A stretch of 64,000 bases of DNA from Pseudomonadota bacterium (GTDB lineage: Bacteria > Pseudomonadota > Gammaproteobacteria > Pseudomonadales > Oceanobacteraceae). Positions within the stretch are counted from its first letter, which is position 1, and each line of letters opens with the position of its first letter. Location: assembly GCA_030145845.1 (NCBI GenBank), contig JAIXHJ010000004.1, positions 186,001-250,000 of the forward strand, read 5' to 3'. Positions 27,633 through 36,423 of this stretch are shown here, in pieces. The position numbers were made by a program, and so were the translations under genes. The notes beneath the pieces were generated by a model. It searched no databases and was not told the DNA's origin. It was given only the letters and a program-made list of their open reading frames with translations.

Positions 27633-28844
27633 ATGATGCTGAATCTGGAAACCCCGAAAAAATTCCGCGCCCTGGTGCATCAGGCCCGGCAGGTGGCCGA
27701 AAATGTTTTCCGCCCGGTATCGCGCAAATATGACCGTGACGAACACGCCTACCCGGCCGAACTGGATATGCTGGCTGCCATTATGGACGGCATGAATGAC
27801 GGCACCATGGGCGAAGGTGCCGGAGCCGGTAAACTGAAAGCAGAGCGCCGCCACGGTGACGGCATCGTCAACAGTACCAATATGTCGACCGTACTGGGGC
27901 TGCAGGAACTGTGCTGGGGCGACGTCGGCCTGTCACTCACCCTGCCGCGTCAGGGGCTGGGTAATGCCGCCATCGCGGCGGTTGCCAGTGCAGAACAGCG
28001 GCAGCGTTTCAGCAAAACCTGGGCTGCCATGGCCATTACCGAACCGGACTGTGGTTCGGACTCTGCCGCGATCCGTACCACCGCCGTGAAAGACGGCGAC
28101 GATTACATTATCAATGGCGAGAAAATATTCGTTACCAGTGGCGAACGTGCCGATGCCGTGGTCGTCTGGGCATCACTGGACCGCTCACTGGGGCGGGCAG
28201 CCATCAAATCCTTTGTGGTGGAAAAAGGAGCCGCCGGAATGGAGGTGGTACGGCTGGAAAAGAAGCTCGGCATCAAAGCCTCAGACACCGCCGCCATTAC
28301 CTTTACCGACTGCCGCGTACCGGCGGCCAATCTGCTCGGCTCAGCAGACATCAGCGGCGCGCAGGGCTTTGCCGGTGCGATGCAGACCTTCGACAACACC
28401 CGGCCGGTGGTCGCGGCGATGGCGGTCGGGGTGGCCAAAGCCGCCCTCGACCGTACCCGCGAACTGCTGCGTGAGCAGGGTATCCGTCTGAATTACCGCC
28501 ACGACCTGAAGCGCTGCAGCCATATGGAAGCCACTCTGTACCGCTACGAAGCCGAATGGGAAGCCGCCCGTCTGCTGACCCTGAAAGCCGCCTGGATGGC
28601 TGACAACGGCCAGCCGAATTCCACCGCCGCCTCCGTTGCCAAAGCCAAAGCCGGCCGGGTGGCCAATGACATTACGCTGGGCTGCGCCGGGCTGCTCGGC
28701 GATGTCGGTTACTGTGAAGATGAACTGCTGGAAAAATGGGCCCGCGACTCAAAAATTCTCGATATTTTTGAAGGCACCCAGCAGATACAGCAGCTGATTA
28801 TTGCCCGCCGCCTGCTGGGCAAAACCTCGGCTGAGCTGCGCTGA
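27633..28844 (+). CDS. Acyl-CoA dehydrogenase
   Basis: A 403-residue acyl-CoA dehydrogenase, FAD-dependent, catalysing the first step of beta-oxidation. It has an N-terminal helical domain, the FAD-binding AMAITEPDCGSDSAAI, YIINGEKIFVTSGERAD in the beta domain, and the C-terminal ILDIFEGTQQIQQLIIARRL with the catalytic Glu in FEGT. AGGAAA precedes the start. It follows the other dehydrogenase at 26299 by 8 bp. The pair may act together as a heteromer, which is conceivable because only this partner keeps the FEGT glutamate. Confidence 0.92.
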   Translation: MMLNLETPKKFRALVHQARQVAENVFRPVSRKYDRDEHAYPAELDMLAAIMDGMNDGTMGEGAGAGKLKAERRHGDGIVNSTNMSTVLGLQELCWGDVGLSLTLPRQGLGNAAIAAVASAEQRQRFSKTWAAMAITEPDCGSDSAAIRTTAVKDGDDYIINGEKIFVTSGERADAVVVWASLDRSLGRAAIKSFVVEKGAAGMEVVRLEKKLGIKASDTAAITFTDCRVPAANLLGSADISGAQGFAGAMQTFDNTRPVVAAMAVGVAKAALDRTRELLREQGIRLNYRHDLKRCSHMEATLYRYEAEWEAARLLTLKAAWMADNGQPNSTAASVAKAKAGRVANDITLGCAGLLGDVGYCEDELLEKWARDSKILDIFEGTQQIQQLIIARRLLGKTSAELR

Positions 28845-28916
28845 AGACAGGGCTTCTTTCCATCAATGATTTATGCCATTCTGAAAATATAAGAATAAAT
28901 ACAAAGGTCATTCTCT

Positions 28917-30791
28917 ATGAACCGTTCTGCCGTCTCCTCAGAACGCTTTTCCGCTGTGGAAAGCCGCGAAAAAAGTATGCAACCCCGCCCGGTTAATCTG
29001 GCCAATATTCTCCGTTCCGCCGTCTCATTGCTGCCACACACTGGTGTTATTGTGAAAGGCGTCGTGGCTCTGGCCTCTGCCCGTCCGGATAAGAAAAAAT
29101 CCATCGGCATGCTGCTGGAAAAACACGCACAGCTGCAGCCGGATCATATTGCCATCCGCTATCAGGATCAGAGCTGGAGTTACCGCCGGCTGAACGAAAA
29201 AGTGAACCGCATTGCTCACTACCTGATGACACAGGGAATCCGCAGCGGCGATACCGTGGCCATTATGCTGGAGAACCGGCCGGAGACCCTGATGGCGGTG
29301 CTGGCCACCGTCAAACTCGGTGCCATTGCCAGCATGATCAATACGTCACAGCGCGGCGAAGTACTGGAACACAGCATCCGCCTGGTCAACCCCGGCGTGA
29401 TGATTGTCGGCGAGGAAATGCTCGACAATATGGCCAGCGTTGAACACACCCTGCCGGTTTTTCTCAAGGCCCAGCTGTATTACGTAAAAGACAGTGGTGA
29501 ACGCGGGTGTCCGGTGCAGTATCTGGATCTGGATACCGTGTCCGGCCCGATGCCGGAAACCAATCCCACCACCACCTCGCAGGTGCGGATGCATCAGCCC
29601 TGTTATTACATTTTCACTTCCGGTACCACCGGCATGCCGAAAGCGTCAGTTATGAGTCATTACCGCTGGTTCAAATCCATGGCCGGTATGGGACTGGCGT
29701 CCATGCGTCTGCGCAAAGACGATGTGCTCTACGTCAGCCTGCCGCTGTATCACAATAATGCCCTGACGGTTTCCCTCGCCGCGGTACTCGGCGCCGGCGC
29801 CTGCCTGGCTATTTCGCGTAAATTCAGTGTGTCGCGTTTCTGGGAGGAAGTGCGTTTTCACGGCGCCACCGGTTTCTGCTATATCGGCGAACTGTGCCGC
29901 TATCTGCTCAATAATCCGGCCAGCGATAAAGACCGCCAGCATAATATCCGCGTCATTATCGGCAATGGTCTGCGCTCTGATATCTGGATGGCTTTCAAGC
30001 AGCGTTTCGGTATCCGCCACATCAATGAATTTTATGGCGCCAGTGAATGCAATCTGGTGTTTACCAATGCCCTCAATCTGGATCAGACCGCCGGCATCTG
30101 CCCGCTGTCATACAGGATTATTCATTACGATATTGAAAATGATGCGCCACAGCGCAACAGCAAAGGTTTTATGCTGCCAGTGGCCAGAGGTGATACCGGC
30201 CTGCTGATTACGGAGGTCAACGACAAGCAGCCGTTTGAAGGTTATACCGATAAAGACGCCACGCAGAAAAAGCTGTTCCGTAATGTTTTCCGTCAGGGCG
30301 ACTGCTGGTTCAATACCGGCGATCTGGTGATCAATCAGGGCTTCAAACACGTGGCGTTCGCCGACCGGCTGGGCGATACCTTCCGCTGGAAAGGTGAAAA
30401 TGTTGCCACCACCGAAGTGGAATCAATTCTGATGGAATATCCCGGCATTGAACACGCCGTGGTTTATGGCATTGAAATTCCGCACACCGACGGCCGCGCC
30501 GGCATGGCATCCCTCACCCTGCGTCATGACCAAATGCTGGATTATCCGGCCCTTACCCGCCATCTGCAGGAAAAATTACCGGCTTATGCCATTCCGCTGT
30601 TCCTGCGTATCCGCCAGCAGGAACAGATCACCGGAACATTTAAATACCGCAAAGTGGAATTAAAGGATGAAGCCTATCACCTGCCCAGAATCAGCGGCCC
30701 GGTCATGGTGCTGACCGCGGGCAGCCAGGCGTACCGTCCGCTGACGGACGAACTGTACCGTGATATTCAGGACGGCCGGCTGGCGTTCTGA
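28917..30791 (+). CDS. Long-chain/very-long-chain acyl-CoA synthetase (FATP-like)
   Basis: An ATP-dependent fatty acid:CoA ligase of the adenylate-forming family, 624 residues. The AMP-binding P-loop CYYIFTSGTTGMPKASVMSH is near residue 230. A later core motif NEFYGASECNLVFT is near 370, and NTGDLVINQGFKHVAFADRLGDTFRWKGENVATTEVE near 470 is typical of the FATP/very-long-chain synthetase branch. It is separated by 72 bp from the acyl-CoA dehydrogenase gene and on the same strand. Together these genes suggest uptake and degradation of long-chain or branched acyl chains. Confidence 0.92.
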   Translation: MNRSAVSSERFSAVESREKSMQPRPVNLANILRSAVSLLPHTGVIVKGVVALASARPDKKKSIGMLLEKHAQLQPDHIAIRYQDQSWSYRRLNEKVNRIAHYLMTQGIRSGDTVAIMLENRPETLMAVLATVKLGAIASMINTSQRGEVLEHSIRLVNPGVMIVGEEMLDNMASVEHTLPVFLKAQLYYVKDSGERGCPVQYLDLDTVSGPMPETNPTTTSQVRMHQPCYYIFTSGTTGMPKASVMSHYRWFKSMAGMGLASMRLRKDDVLYVSLPLYHNNALTVSLAAVLGAGACLAISRKFSVSRFWEEVRFHGATGFCYIGELCRYLLNNPASDKDRQHNIRVIIGNGLRSDIWMAFKQRFGIRHINEFYGASECNLVFTNALNLDQTAGICPLSYRIIHYDIENDAPQRNSKGFMLPVARGDTGLLITEVNDKQPFEGYTDKDATQKKLFRNVFRQGDCWFNTGDLVINQGFKHVAFADRLGDTFRWKGENVATTEVESILMEYPGIEHAVVYGIEIPHTDGRAGMASLTLRHDQMLDYPALTRHLQEKLPAYAIPLFLRIRQQEQITGTFKYRKVELKDEAYHLPRISGPVMVLTAGSQAYRPLTDELYRDIQDGRLAF

Positions 30792-30803
30792 TCAGCGCCG
30801 GGG

Positions 30804-31970
30804 TTATTTTTCCGCGCAGTGCTCACGTTGGCCGGCCGGTGTTGTTTCCACCGGTACCGCGCTGAGCACAACCATTTTTTTATCCTGCCAGTGATGGACC
30901 TGCAACTGATAGGTCAGCTGCTCTTCTGCAAACGTCAGGCTCACCGACGGATCTCCGGACAGCAGACGTTCAAAACGGCTGATCATGGCATCCGGCTCCA
31001 GCAGCCGGATCTGACAGCCCACCACCGATGCGGCACTCATACCAAAACGCCGGGCATAGGCTGCATTGGCCTGCAGCACCTCACCATCGGTGGAAATCAG
31101 CGCCAGCGGCGTCGGCAGCGCATTGAGCAGCACCGCGGCGCTGGTATCCGCCGGGCGGTGAATAACCGGCAGTGATGAAATATCGAGCAGCACAGAAACA
31201 ATTCCCATCGCCTGACCGGCCGCATCGCAGAGCTGATTCTTACTGGTCAGAAAGGTGGTAGCCGCCGGCTGCTCTGAATCGCCGCCCCAGGGTTCGATAA
31301 AGGTCCGCGGCAGCTCTGCCTGACGGGTTTCTTCATCCGTGCGCTGTTGCAGCAATGCCCATTGTTCAGTGAAGAGTTCGGCATCGGTATAGCCCGCCGC
31401 CTGCGCAGACGTCACGCCGAAAACCTGTTCCGCCCGGCTGTTAAGCAGCAGATAACGGCCACGGATATCCTTTACCGTCACCGCAGCCGGTGTCTGATCC
31501 AGTACGGTGCCCAGCCAGGCCCGGTCCAGTTGCTGTGGCTGGCTGCCGGCACGGCTGCCAAGGGTATCGCTCAGATCGTGCACAATGGCGGTGAAGCTGC
31601 GGTCACCAGCAAGATTCATTTCACTCACGGTCAGGTGAATCAGGAAGGTTTCGCCCTGTTTCCGCATCGCCACCAGTTCCCTCCCGCGGCCCATCACGCT
31701 GGCCTCACCGGTGGTCAGATAGCGTTCGATATACGACTGGTGTCTTTCCGAATGCGTTACCGGCATCAGAATGCTGATATTACGCCCCAGCAGCTCCTGC
31801 AGCTGATAGCCGAACATGCGACATAACGCCGGGTTACAGGCCTGAATCAGTCCTTTGCTGTTGATGGTCACCATGCCTGCTGCAGCGGTATCAAATACCA
31901 CCTGATACAGCTCATCACCAGACTTCAGTCCGGTCACCATCTGGCGGACACGTCCATAAATACCGCTCAT
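30804..31970 (-). CDS. Multi-PAS sensor protein without a recognised output domain
   Basis: A 388-residue cytosolic protein with three PAS modules (about residues 20-140, 150-270 and 280-375) and no recognisable kinase, GGDEF or HTH. The first PAS resembles the FixL type in the stretch ISILMPVTHSERHQSYIERYLTTGE and RKQGETFLIHLTVSEM, so heme or another cofactor is possible. The start at 31970 is supported by AAGGAG about 12 bases upstream; a longer frame reaches 32012. It converges with the acyl-CoA synthetase gene and diverges from purE. How it transmits a signal is unknown; partner proteins would be needed. Confidence 0.8.
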   Translation of the reverse strand: MSGIYGRVRQMVTGLKSGDELYQVVFDTAAAGMVTINSKGLIQACNPALCRMFGYQLQELLGRNISILMPVTHSERHQSYIERYLTTGEASVMGRGRELVAMRKQGETFLIHLTVSEMNLAGDRSFTAIVHDLSDTLGSRAGSQPQQLDRAWLGTVLDQTPAAVTVKDIRGRYLLLNSRAEQVFGVTSAQAAGYTDAELFTEQWALLQQRTDEETRQAELPRTFIEPWGGDSEQPAATTFLTSKNQLCDAAGQAMGIVSVLLDISSLPVIHRPADTSAAVLLNALPTPLALISTDGEVLQANAAYARRFGMSAASVVGCQIRLLEPDAMISRFERLLSGDPSVSLTFAEEQLTYQLQVHHWQDKKMVVLSAVPVETTPAGQREHCAEK

Positions 31971-32171
31971 CTGACAGACGACTCCTTTGCCATCGGTACG
32001 GTTCCGTGTCACTGCCGCTTACAGACCGGCAATGACCGTTGTTTATAATTCGCTCAATGGTAGGGGAAATAACCATACCCAGCAAATGGTTTTTGTCATA
32101 ACTGCGACAAATCCGCCAGCCACTGCCGGCGCACAAAGCCACGCATCGGGACTCCGTCTGCCGGGCGGCTT

Positions 32172-32180
32172 ATGCTAGAA
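32172..32180 (+). promoter_or_regulatory. Putative extended -10 promoter of purE
   Basis: TGCTAGAAT contains a TGn extension and TAGAAT, five of six matching TATAAT. No convincing -35 was seen. Transcription would begin about 55 bp before the purE start. Confidence 0.42.
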
Positions 32181-32241
32181 TGCGCCGCTTTCTGAAACCG
32201 GTGGCCGGACCCCGGTCGGTTTACAACGCGAGGAAAAGCGG

Positions 32242-32736
32242 ATGACAGCAAAAGTCGGAATCATCATGGGCTCGAAAAGCGACTGGCCCACCATGCAGCA
32301 TGCGGCAGATATGCTGGATAAACTGGGCGTAGCCTATGAAGTGAAAGTGGTTTCCGCACACCGCACCCCGGACCTGTTATTCGACTATGCCAAAACGGCA
32401 CAATCACGCGGTATCAGGGTGATTATTGCCGGCGCCGGCGGGGCCGCTCACCTGCCCGGTATGTGTGCGTCGCAGACCTCGCTGCCGGTGCTTGGCGTGC
32501 CAGTCAAATCCCGTGCCCTGAGTGGCCTGGATTCACTGCTGTCGATCGTGCAGATGCCCGGTGGCGTTGCTGTCGGCACTCTGGCCATCGGCGATGCCGG
32601 GGCAAAAAATGCCGGCCTGCTGGCGGCCCAGATCCTCGCCACCAGCGACGCTGAACTGCTGCAGAAAGTTGACGAATTCCGCCAGACTCAGACCGACACC
32701 GTTCTGTCTGAACCTGATCCACGTAGCGCACTGTAA
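32242..32736 (+). CDS. purE: 5-(carboxyamino)imidazole ribonucleotide mutase PurE
   Basis: PurE converts N5-CAIR to CAIR in purine synthesis. The 164 residues contain the class I signature [10 protein letters not shown] (residues 9-18), the SAHRTPD active-site loop near 44-50, [11 protein letters not shown] near 70-80 and [29 protein letters not shown] near 97-125. GAGGAAAAG precedes the ATG. It forms an operon with purK, 15 bp downstream, as in E. coli. Confidence 0.97.
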   Translation: MTAKVGIIMGSKSDWPTMQHAADMLDKLGVAYEVKVVSAHRTPDLLFDYAKTAQSRGIRVIIAGAGGAAHLPGMCASQTSLPVLGVPVKSRALSGLDSLLSIVQMPGGVAVGTLAIGDAGAKNAGLLAAQILATSDAELLQKVDEFRQTQTDTVLSEPDPRSAL

Positions 32737-32751
32737 GAGAGAACTGAGCAC

Positions 32752-33822
32752 ATGAAAATCGGTATTCTGGGAAACGGCCAGCTGGGTCAGATGGCGATGG
32801 ACAGCATCCGTGACCTGACAGACCTGGAAGTGTCACTGTATGACCTGCGCGCCCACAGTGACGAAGCGCTGGATACCTTCCTCGCCTCGGTTGACCGCGT
32901 GACTTACGAAACCGAAAACATTCCGGCCCACATTGTGGCGCGTCTGGAAGCGGTAGCCGATAAGCTTTATCCGAGCCTGACGGCGTTAAAAACCTTCCAG
33001 AACCGTCTGCTGGAAAAAAATGCCCTGCGCGCTGCCGGTATTGATACCGCCGATTTCTGTGCCGTGAATTCCCTCGACGACGTTAAGGCCGCCGTTGCAC
33101 AGCTCGGTCTGCCCATCGTGCTGAAAACCACTACCGAGGGTTACGACGGCAAAGGCCAGTTCGTGCTGCGCAGCCCGGACGACGCCGACGCGGCGTGGAA
33201 TGCCATCGGTAACCGCGAGCTGATTGCCGAAGCCTTTGTGACCTTCACCCGCGAAACCTCGGTGATTGCCAGCCGTGACGTCAACGGCAATATGGTGATC
33301 TGGCCGATGACCGAAAACGTGCACCACGAAGGCATTCTGCGTTACTCGCTCTACCCCTGCGCCGGTCTCAGCGCGGCCAAGGCACAGCAGGCTGAGCGCT
33401 ATATCCGCCAGCTGGCCGACAGCCTGGATTACGTCGGCACCATTACGCTGGAGCTGTTCGAAACCGACACCGGTCTGGTAGCGAATGAAGTTGCACCACG
33501 GGTACACAACTCCGGCCACTGGTCGATTGAAGGTGCCGAAACCAGCCAGTTCCGCAACCATATGCTGGCCATTGCCGGCCGTGAGCTGGGCGCGACCACC
33601 GCGAAATATAATGCCGTCGCCATGATCAATGTCATCGGTGATGAAGGCCCGGCGGAAAAAGCACAAAGCATCAGCAATGCCTACCGCCACTCCTACGGCA
33701 AAGAAGCCCGCCCGGCGCGTAAACTCGGCCACGTCACCGTCGTCGCCGACAGCGTTGCACAACGCGATGCCACCGTTACTGAACTGTCAGGTCTGATTCC
33801 TGACGGCGTCTGGAAAGCCTGA
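32752..33822 (+). CDS. purK: 5-(carboxyamino)imidazole ribonucleotide synthase PurK
   Basis: PurK makes N5-CAIR from AIR, bicarbonate and ATP. The 356 residues show an N-terminal Rossmann-like part (GILGNGQLGQMAMDS), the ATP-grasp central domain (PIVLKTTTEGYDGKGQFVLR near 123) and the C-terminal EVAPRVHNSGHWSIEGAETSQF near 245, all characteristic of PurK. It follows purE by 15 bp and the DUF2058 gene is 10 bp after it, so the three may share a transcript. Confidence 0.97.
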   Translation: MKIGILGNGQLGQMAMDSIRDLTDLEVSLYDLRAHSDEALDTFLASVDRVTYETENIPAHIVARLEAVADKLYPSLTALKTFQNRLLEKNALRAAGIDTADFCAVNSLDDVKAAVAQLGLPIVLKTTTEGYDGKGQFVLRSPDDADAAWNAIGNRELIAEAFVTFTRETSVIASRDVNGNMVIWPMTENVHHEGILRYSLYPCAGLSAAKAQQAERYIRQLADSLDYVGTITLELFETDTGLVANEVAPRVHNSGHWSIEGAETSQFRNHMLAIAGRELGATTAKYNAVAMINVIGDEGPAEKAQSISNAYRHSYGKEARPARKLGHVTVVADSVAQRDATVTELSGLIPDGVWKA

Positions 33823-33832
33823 GGAATCTGCT

Positions 33833-34390
33833 ATGGCCAAGTCATTACAGGAACAACTGCTGGCGGCCGGTCTGGTCGATAAAAAGAAGGCCAAAAAAGC
33901 CGCCAGAGATATGAAGCATCAGGATCACCTGCAGCGCACCGGGCAGGATAATGAGCTCGACAGCGCCAAACAAAAAGCCGACGCCGCGCGCAGGGAAAAA
34001 GCCGCCCGCGACCGCGAGCTGAACCGGCAGAAAGAAACCGAAGCGCAGAAAAAAGCCATTAAGGCGCAGATCCGTCAGCTGATTCTGACCAACGCCATCA
34101 GCAGCGAACAGGCGGATGTGAAATATCAGTTTGTCGATGGCAAAAAAGTGAAGCAGCTGTACGTCGATCAGGCGGTCTGGGACCGCCTGAGCCGTGGACA
34201 GCTGGCAATTATTGCCGTGGAAAAAACACCGGGGCAGAAAGAATACGCGGTGATTCCGCTGCAGGTAGCGGAAAAAATCCGCCAGCGCGATGAGCAGTAT
34301 TTCATGGTGATTGCAGAAAATACTCACGGTGAAATGGATGAGGATGATCCATACGCGGCCTATCAGATTCCTGATGACCTGATGTGGTAA
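33833..34390 (+). CDS. DUF2058 (YaiL-type) nucleoprotein-like protein
   Basis: A 185-residue, highly charged protein with an N-terminal Lys-rich region (MAKSLQEQLLAAGLVDKKKAKKAARDMKH, then a Lys/Glu/Ala-rich helix to about residue 85) and a C-terminal globular part (ISSEQADVKYQFVDGKKVKQLYV). This is the DUF2058 layout (E. coli YaiL), whose function is unknown; a nucleic-acid association is often suggested. It lies 10 bp after purK. Confidence 0.85.
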   Translation: MAKSLQEQLLAAGLVDKKKAKKAARDMKHQDHLQRTGQDNELDSAKQKADAARREKAARDRELNRQKETEAQKKAIKAQIRQLILTNAISSEQADVKYQFVDGKKVKQLYVDQAVWDRLSRGQLAIIAVEKTPGQKEYAVIPLQVAEKIRQRDEQYFMVIAENTHGEMDEDDPYAAYQIPDDLMW

Positions 34391-34409
34391 TCTGGCGCCG
34401 CAACTGACC

Positions 34410-34438
34410 AGGCCCGCGGTTCCTGCGGGCCTTATTTT
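34410..34438 (+). terminator. Terminator after the purEK-DUF2058 operon
   Basis: AGGCCCGC, loop GGTTCCT, GCGGGCCT forms an 8-bp perfect stem followed by a T-rich stretch (TTATTTT), 20 bp after the DUF2058 stop. Confidence 0.8.
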
Positions 34439-34483
34439 CCTGCTCCCGCCGCCCGCTCCGACTGCCCGCACAATATAACCAAT

Positions 34484-34501
34484 CAGTGATTAATATCACT
34501 G
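34484..34501. promoter_or_regulatory. Palindrome upstream of the efflux operon
   Basis: CAGTGAT-TAAT-ATCACTG, a perfect 7-bp dyad around 4 bp, immediately downstream of a TATAAC that could be a -10 element (34474-34479). Position and symmetry suggest a repressor operator. The regulator is unknown and no regulator gene is adjacent. Confidence 0.45.
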
Positions 34502-34561
34502 GGCAGCTGCCGGTAAAACCTCTAAGGTAAGCGCTGAAATTGACCCGCAGGGATCGTCAGC

Positions 34562-35707
34562 GTGAAAAAAATAATCATTTCTGTTGTCATCATTGCCGCC
34601 ATTGCCGGCTTCTTCATTGTTAAACCGGAAAAACCGGTTGAGGTGCGCATGGCTGCCGCCAGCGCCGGTAAAGTCGAGGCTCTGGTGTCCAACACCCGCT
34701 CCGGAACCGTCAAAGCCTGCAACCGTTCGCGTCTGTCACTGGCCCAGGGCGGTCAGGTCAGCCAGTTGTACGTTGATCAGGGCGATAAGGTGAACGCCGG
34801 TGATCTGCTGCTGGAACTGTGGAACGACGATATGAAAGCAGCCCTGGCTCAGGCCAGAGCGCAGGTGCGGATGGCTGAGCTGAACAAGGCTTCAGCCTGC
34901 CGCCAGGCCGAAGCCGACCAGCGTGAAGTCGTACGTCAGCGGGAACTGCATAAAAAGAATCTGGCGTCGGCTGAACAGCTCGACCGCACCGAAACCAGCG
35001 CCGAAATCAGGCGTCTTGCCTGCCAGCAGAATGCCGCGCAGGTGATTCAGGCCGAAGCCAATGTTGCCGTGCAGCAGGCGCGCTTGGCACAGACGCAACT
35101 GATCGCGCCGTTCGCCGGTATCGTCGCTGAGGTGAACGGCGAAATCGGCGAATACGCCACGCCCTCGCCACCGGGCGTGGCAACCCCGCCGGCCATCGAT
35201 CTGATTGATGACAGCTGCCTGTATGTGCGCGCACCGATTGATGAAGTGGATGCCGCCGTTATCCGCAGTGGCATGCCGGCCCGGGTCACTCTCGATGCCT
35301 TCCGCAATCAGGCCTTTACCGGTCATGTCAGCCGTATCGCGCCGTATGTCGAAGACAGCGAGAAACAGGCCCGCACCGTGGATGTCGATGTCACGCTGGA
35401 TACCCTGCCCGACGACGTTCACCTGCTGGTCGGCTACAGCGCCGATATCGAAGTCATCACCGCCGTCGCGGACAACACCCTGCGCATTCCCAGTGAAGCC
35501 CTGCTGGAAGGCAATCATGTCCTGACGCTGGCCGACGATCAGCAGACACTGAAAAAACAGGCGCTGACGCTGGGGCTGAGCAACTGGACCTGGAGTGAAG
35601 TCAAAGCCGGTCTCAGCGCCGGCCAGCCGGTGCTGATCTCGCTCGACAACCCGGCCGCCGTCGAAGGCGCAAAAGTCAGGGTCATCGCCAGCGGGAATGC
35701 CGACTGA
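34562..35707 (+). CDS. Efflux ABC transporter periplasmic adaptor (MacA-like / HlyD family)
   Basis: A 381-residue membrane fusion protein. It has an N-terminal membrane anchor (IISVVIIAAIAGFFIV), a lipoyl-like half (residues about 70-95 with LYVDQGDKVNAGDLLLEL), a helical hairpin with about 55-residue arms (ALAQARAQVRMAELN to AVQQARLAQTQ) and the second lipoyl half QLIAPFAGIVAEVNGEIGE. Beta-barrel and membrane-proximal domains follow. It would link the inner-membrane ABC permease to an outer-membrane channel. The first codon is GTG. The stop codon overlaps the ATP-binding subunit start. Confidence 0.9.
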   Translation: MKKIIISVVIIAAIAGFFIVKPEKPVEVRMAAASAGKVEALVSNTRSGTVKACNRSRLSLAQGGQVSQLYVDQGDKVNAGDLLLELWNDDMKAALAQARAQVRMAELNKASACRQAEADQREVVRQRELHKKNLASAEQLDRTETSAEIRRLACQQNAAQVIQAEANVAVQQARLAQTQLIAPFAGIVAEVNGEIGEYATPSPPGVATPPAIDLIDDSCLYVRAPIDEVDAAVIRSGMPARVTLDAFRNQAFTGHVSRIAPYVEDSEKQARTVDVDVTLDTLPDDVHLLVGYSADIEVITAVADNTLRIPSEALLEGNHVLTLADDQQTLKKQALTLGLSNWTWSEVKAGLSAGQPVLISLDNPAAVEGAKVRVIASGNAD

Positions 35708-36423
35708 TGGCCGCTGCTGAGCCACTGATCCGCGTCGCCGGGGTCAACAAAACCTTTATGCTCGGCGACGAGCCGGTTCATGCGCTGAATAATATCGGCC
35801 TGACAATCCGCGGCGGCGAATATCTGTCGGTGATGGGGCCGTCCGGTTCGGGCAAATCCACCCTGCTTAATATGCTCGGCCTGCTGGATGTACCGGATAA
35901 CGGCCAGTACTGGCTGGCCGGTGCCGATACCGTCCCCATGACGGAAGAACAGCGCGCCGTTTACCGCCGCGAACAGATCGGTTTTGTGTTTCAGTCCTAT
36001 CACCTGATTCCGCGCCTGACCGCAGCGGAAAATATGGAACTGCCGCTGACCCTGGCCGGCATTCCGCCGGCAGAACGCAAACGCCGGCTGGCCCCCGTGA
36101 TCAGCCGCCTGGGGCTGGAAAGCCGCGCCGGTCATCTGCCCAATCAGCTGTCCGGTGGCCAGCGCCAGCGCGTTGCCATCGGCCGCGCCATTATCATGAA
36201 ACCCAACCTGCTGCTGGCCGATGAACCGACCGGCAACCTCGACAGCCAGTCCGGACAGGAAGTGGTGACACTGCTGGAAGAACTGAACGCCGAAGGCATT
36301 ACCCTGATTGTCGTTACCCACGACAGTGACATGGGCGGGCGCGCCCGCCGGCGCATCCGCATGGTGGACGGCGTGATTGTGTCCGACAGCGACAGCCCGG
36401 ATTCAGGCAGCAGCGCAGCATGA
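35707..36423 (+). CDS. ABC transporter ATP-binding protein (MacB/LolD type)
   Basis: A 238-residue ABC ATPase. Walker A GPSGSGKST lies at residues 44-52, the Q-loop FVFQSYHLIPRLTA near 95, the signature LSGGQRQRVAIGRAI near 149 and Walker B LLLADEPTGNLDS near 170, with the H-loop VVTHD near 205. It belongs to the LolD/MacB subfamily used for macrolide, lipoprotein or peptide export. Start and stop overlap the neighbouring genes, so translation is coupled to the adaptor and permease. Confidence 0.95.
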   Translation: MAAAEPLIRVAGVNKTFMLGDEPVHALNNIGLTIRGGEYLSVMGPSGSGKSTLLNMLGLLDVPDNGQYWLAGADTVPMTEEQRAVYRREQIGFVFQSYHLIPRLTAAENMELPLTLAGIPPAERKRRLAPVISRLGLESRAGHLPNQLSGGQRQRVAIGRAIIMKPNLLLADEPTGNLDSQSGQEVVTLLEELNAEGITLIVVTHDSDMGGRARRRIRMVDGVIVSDSDSPDSGSSAA

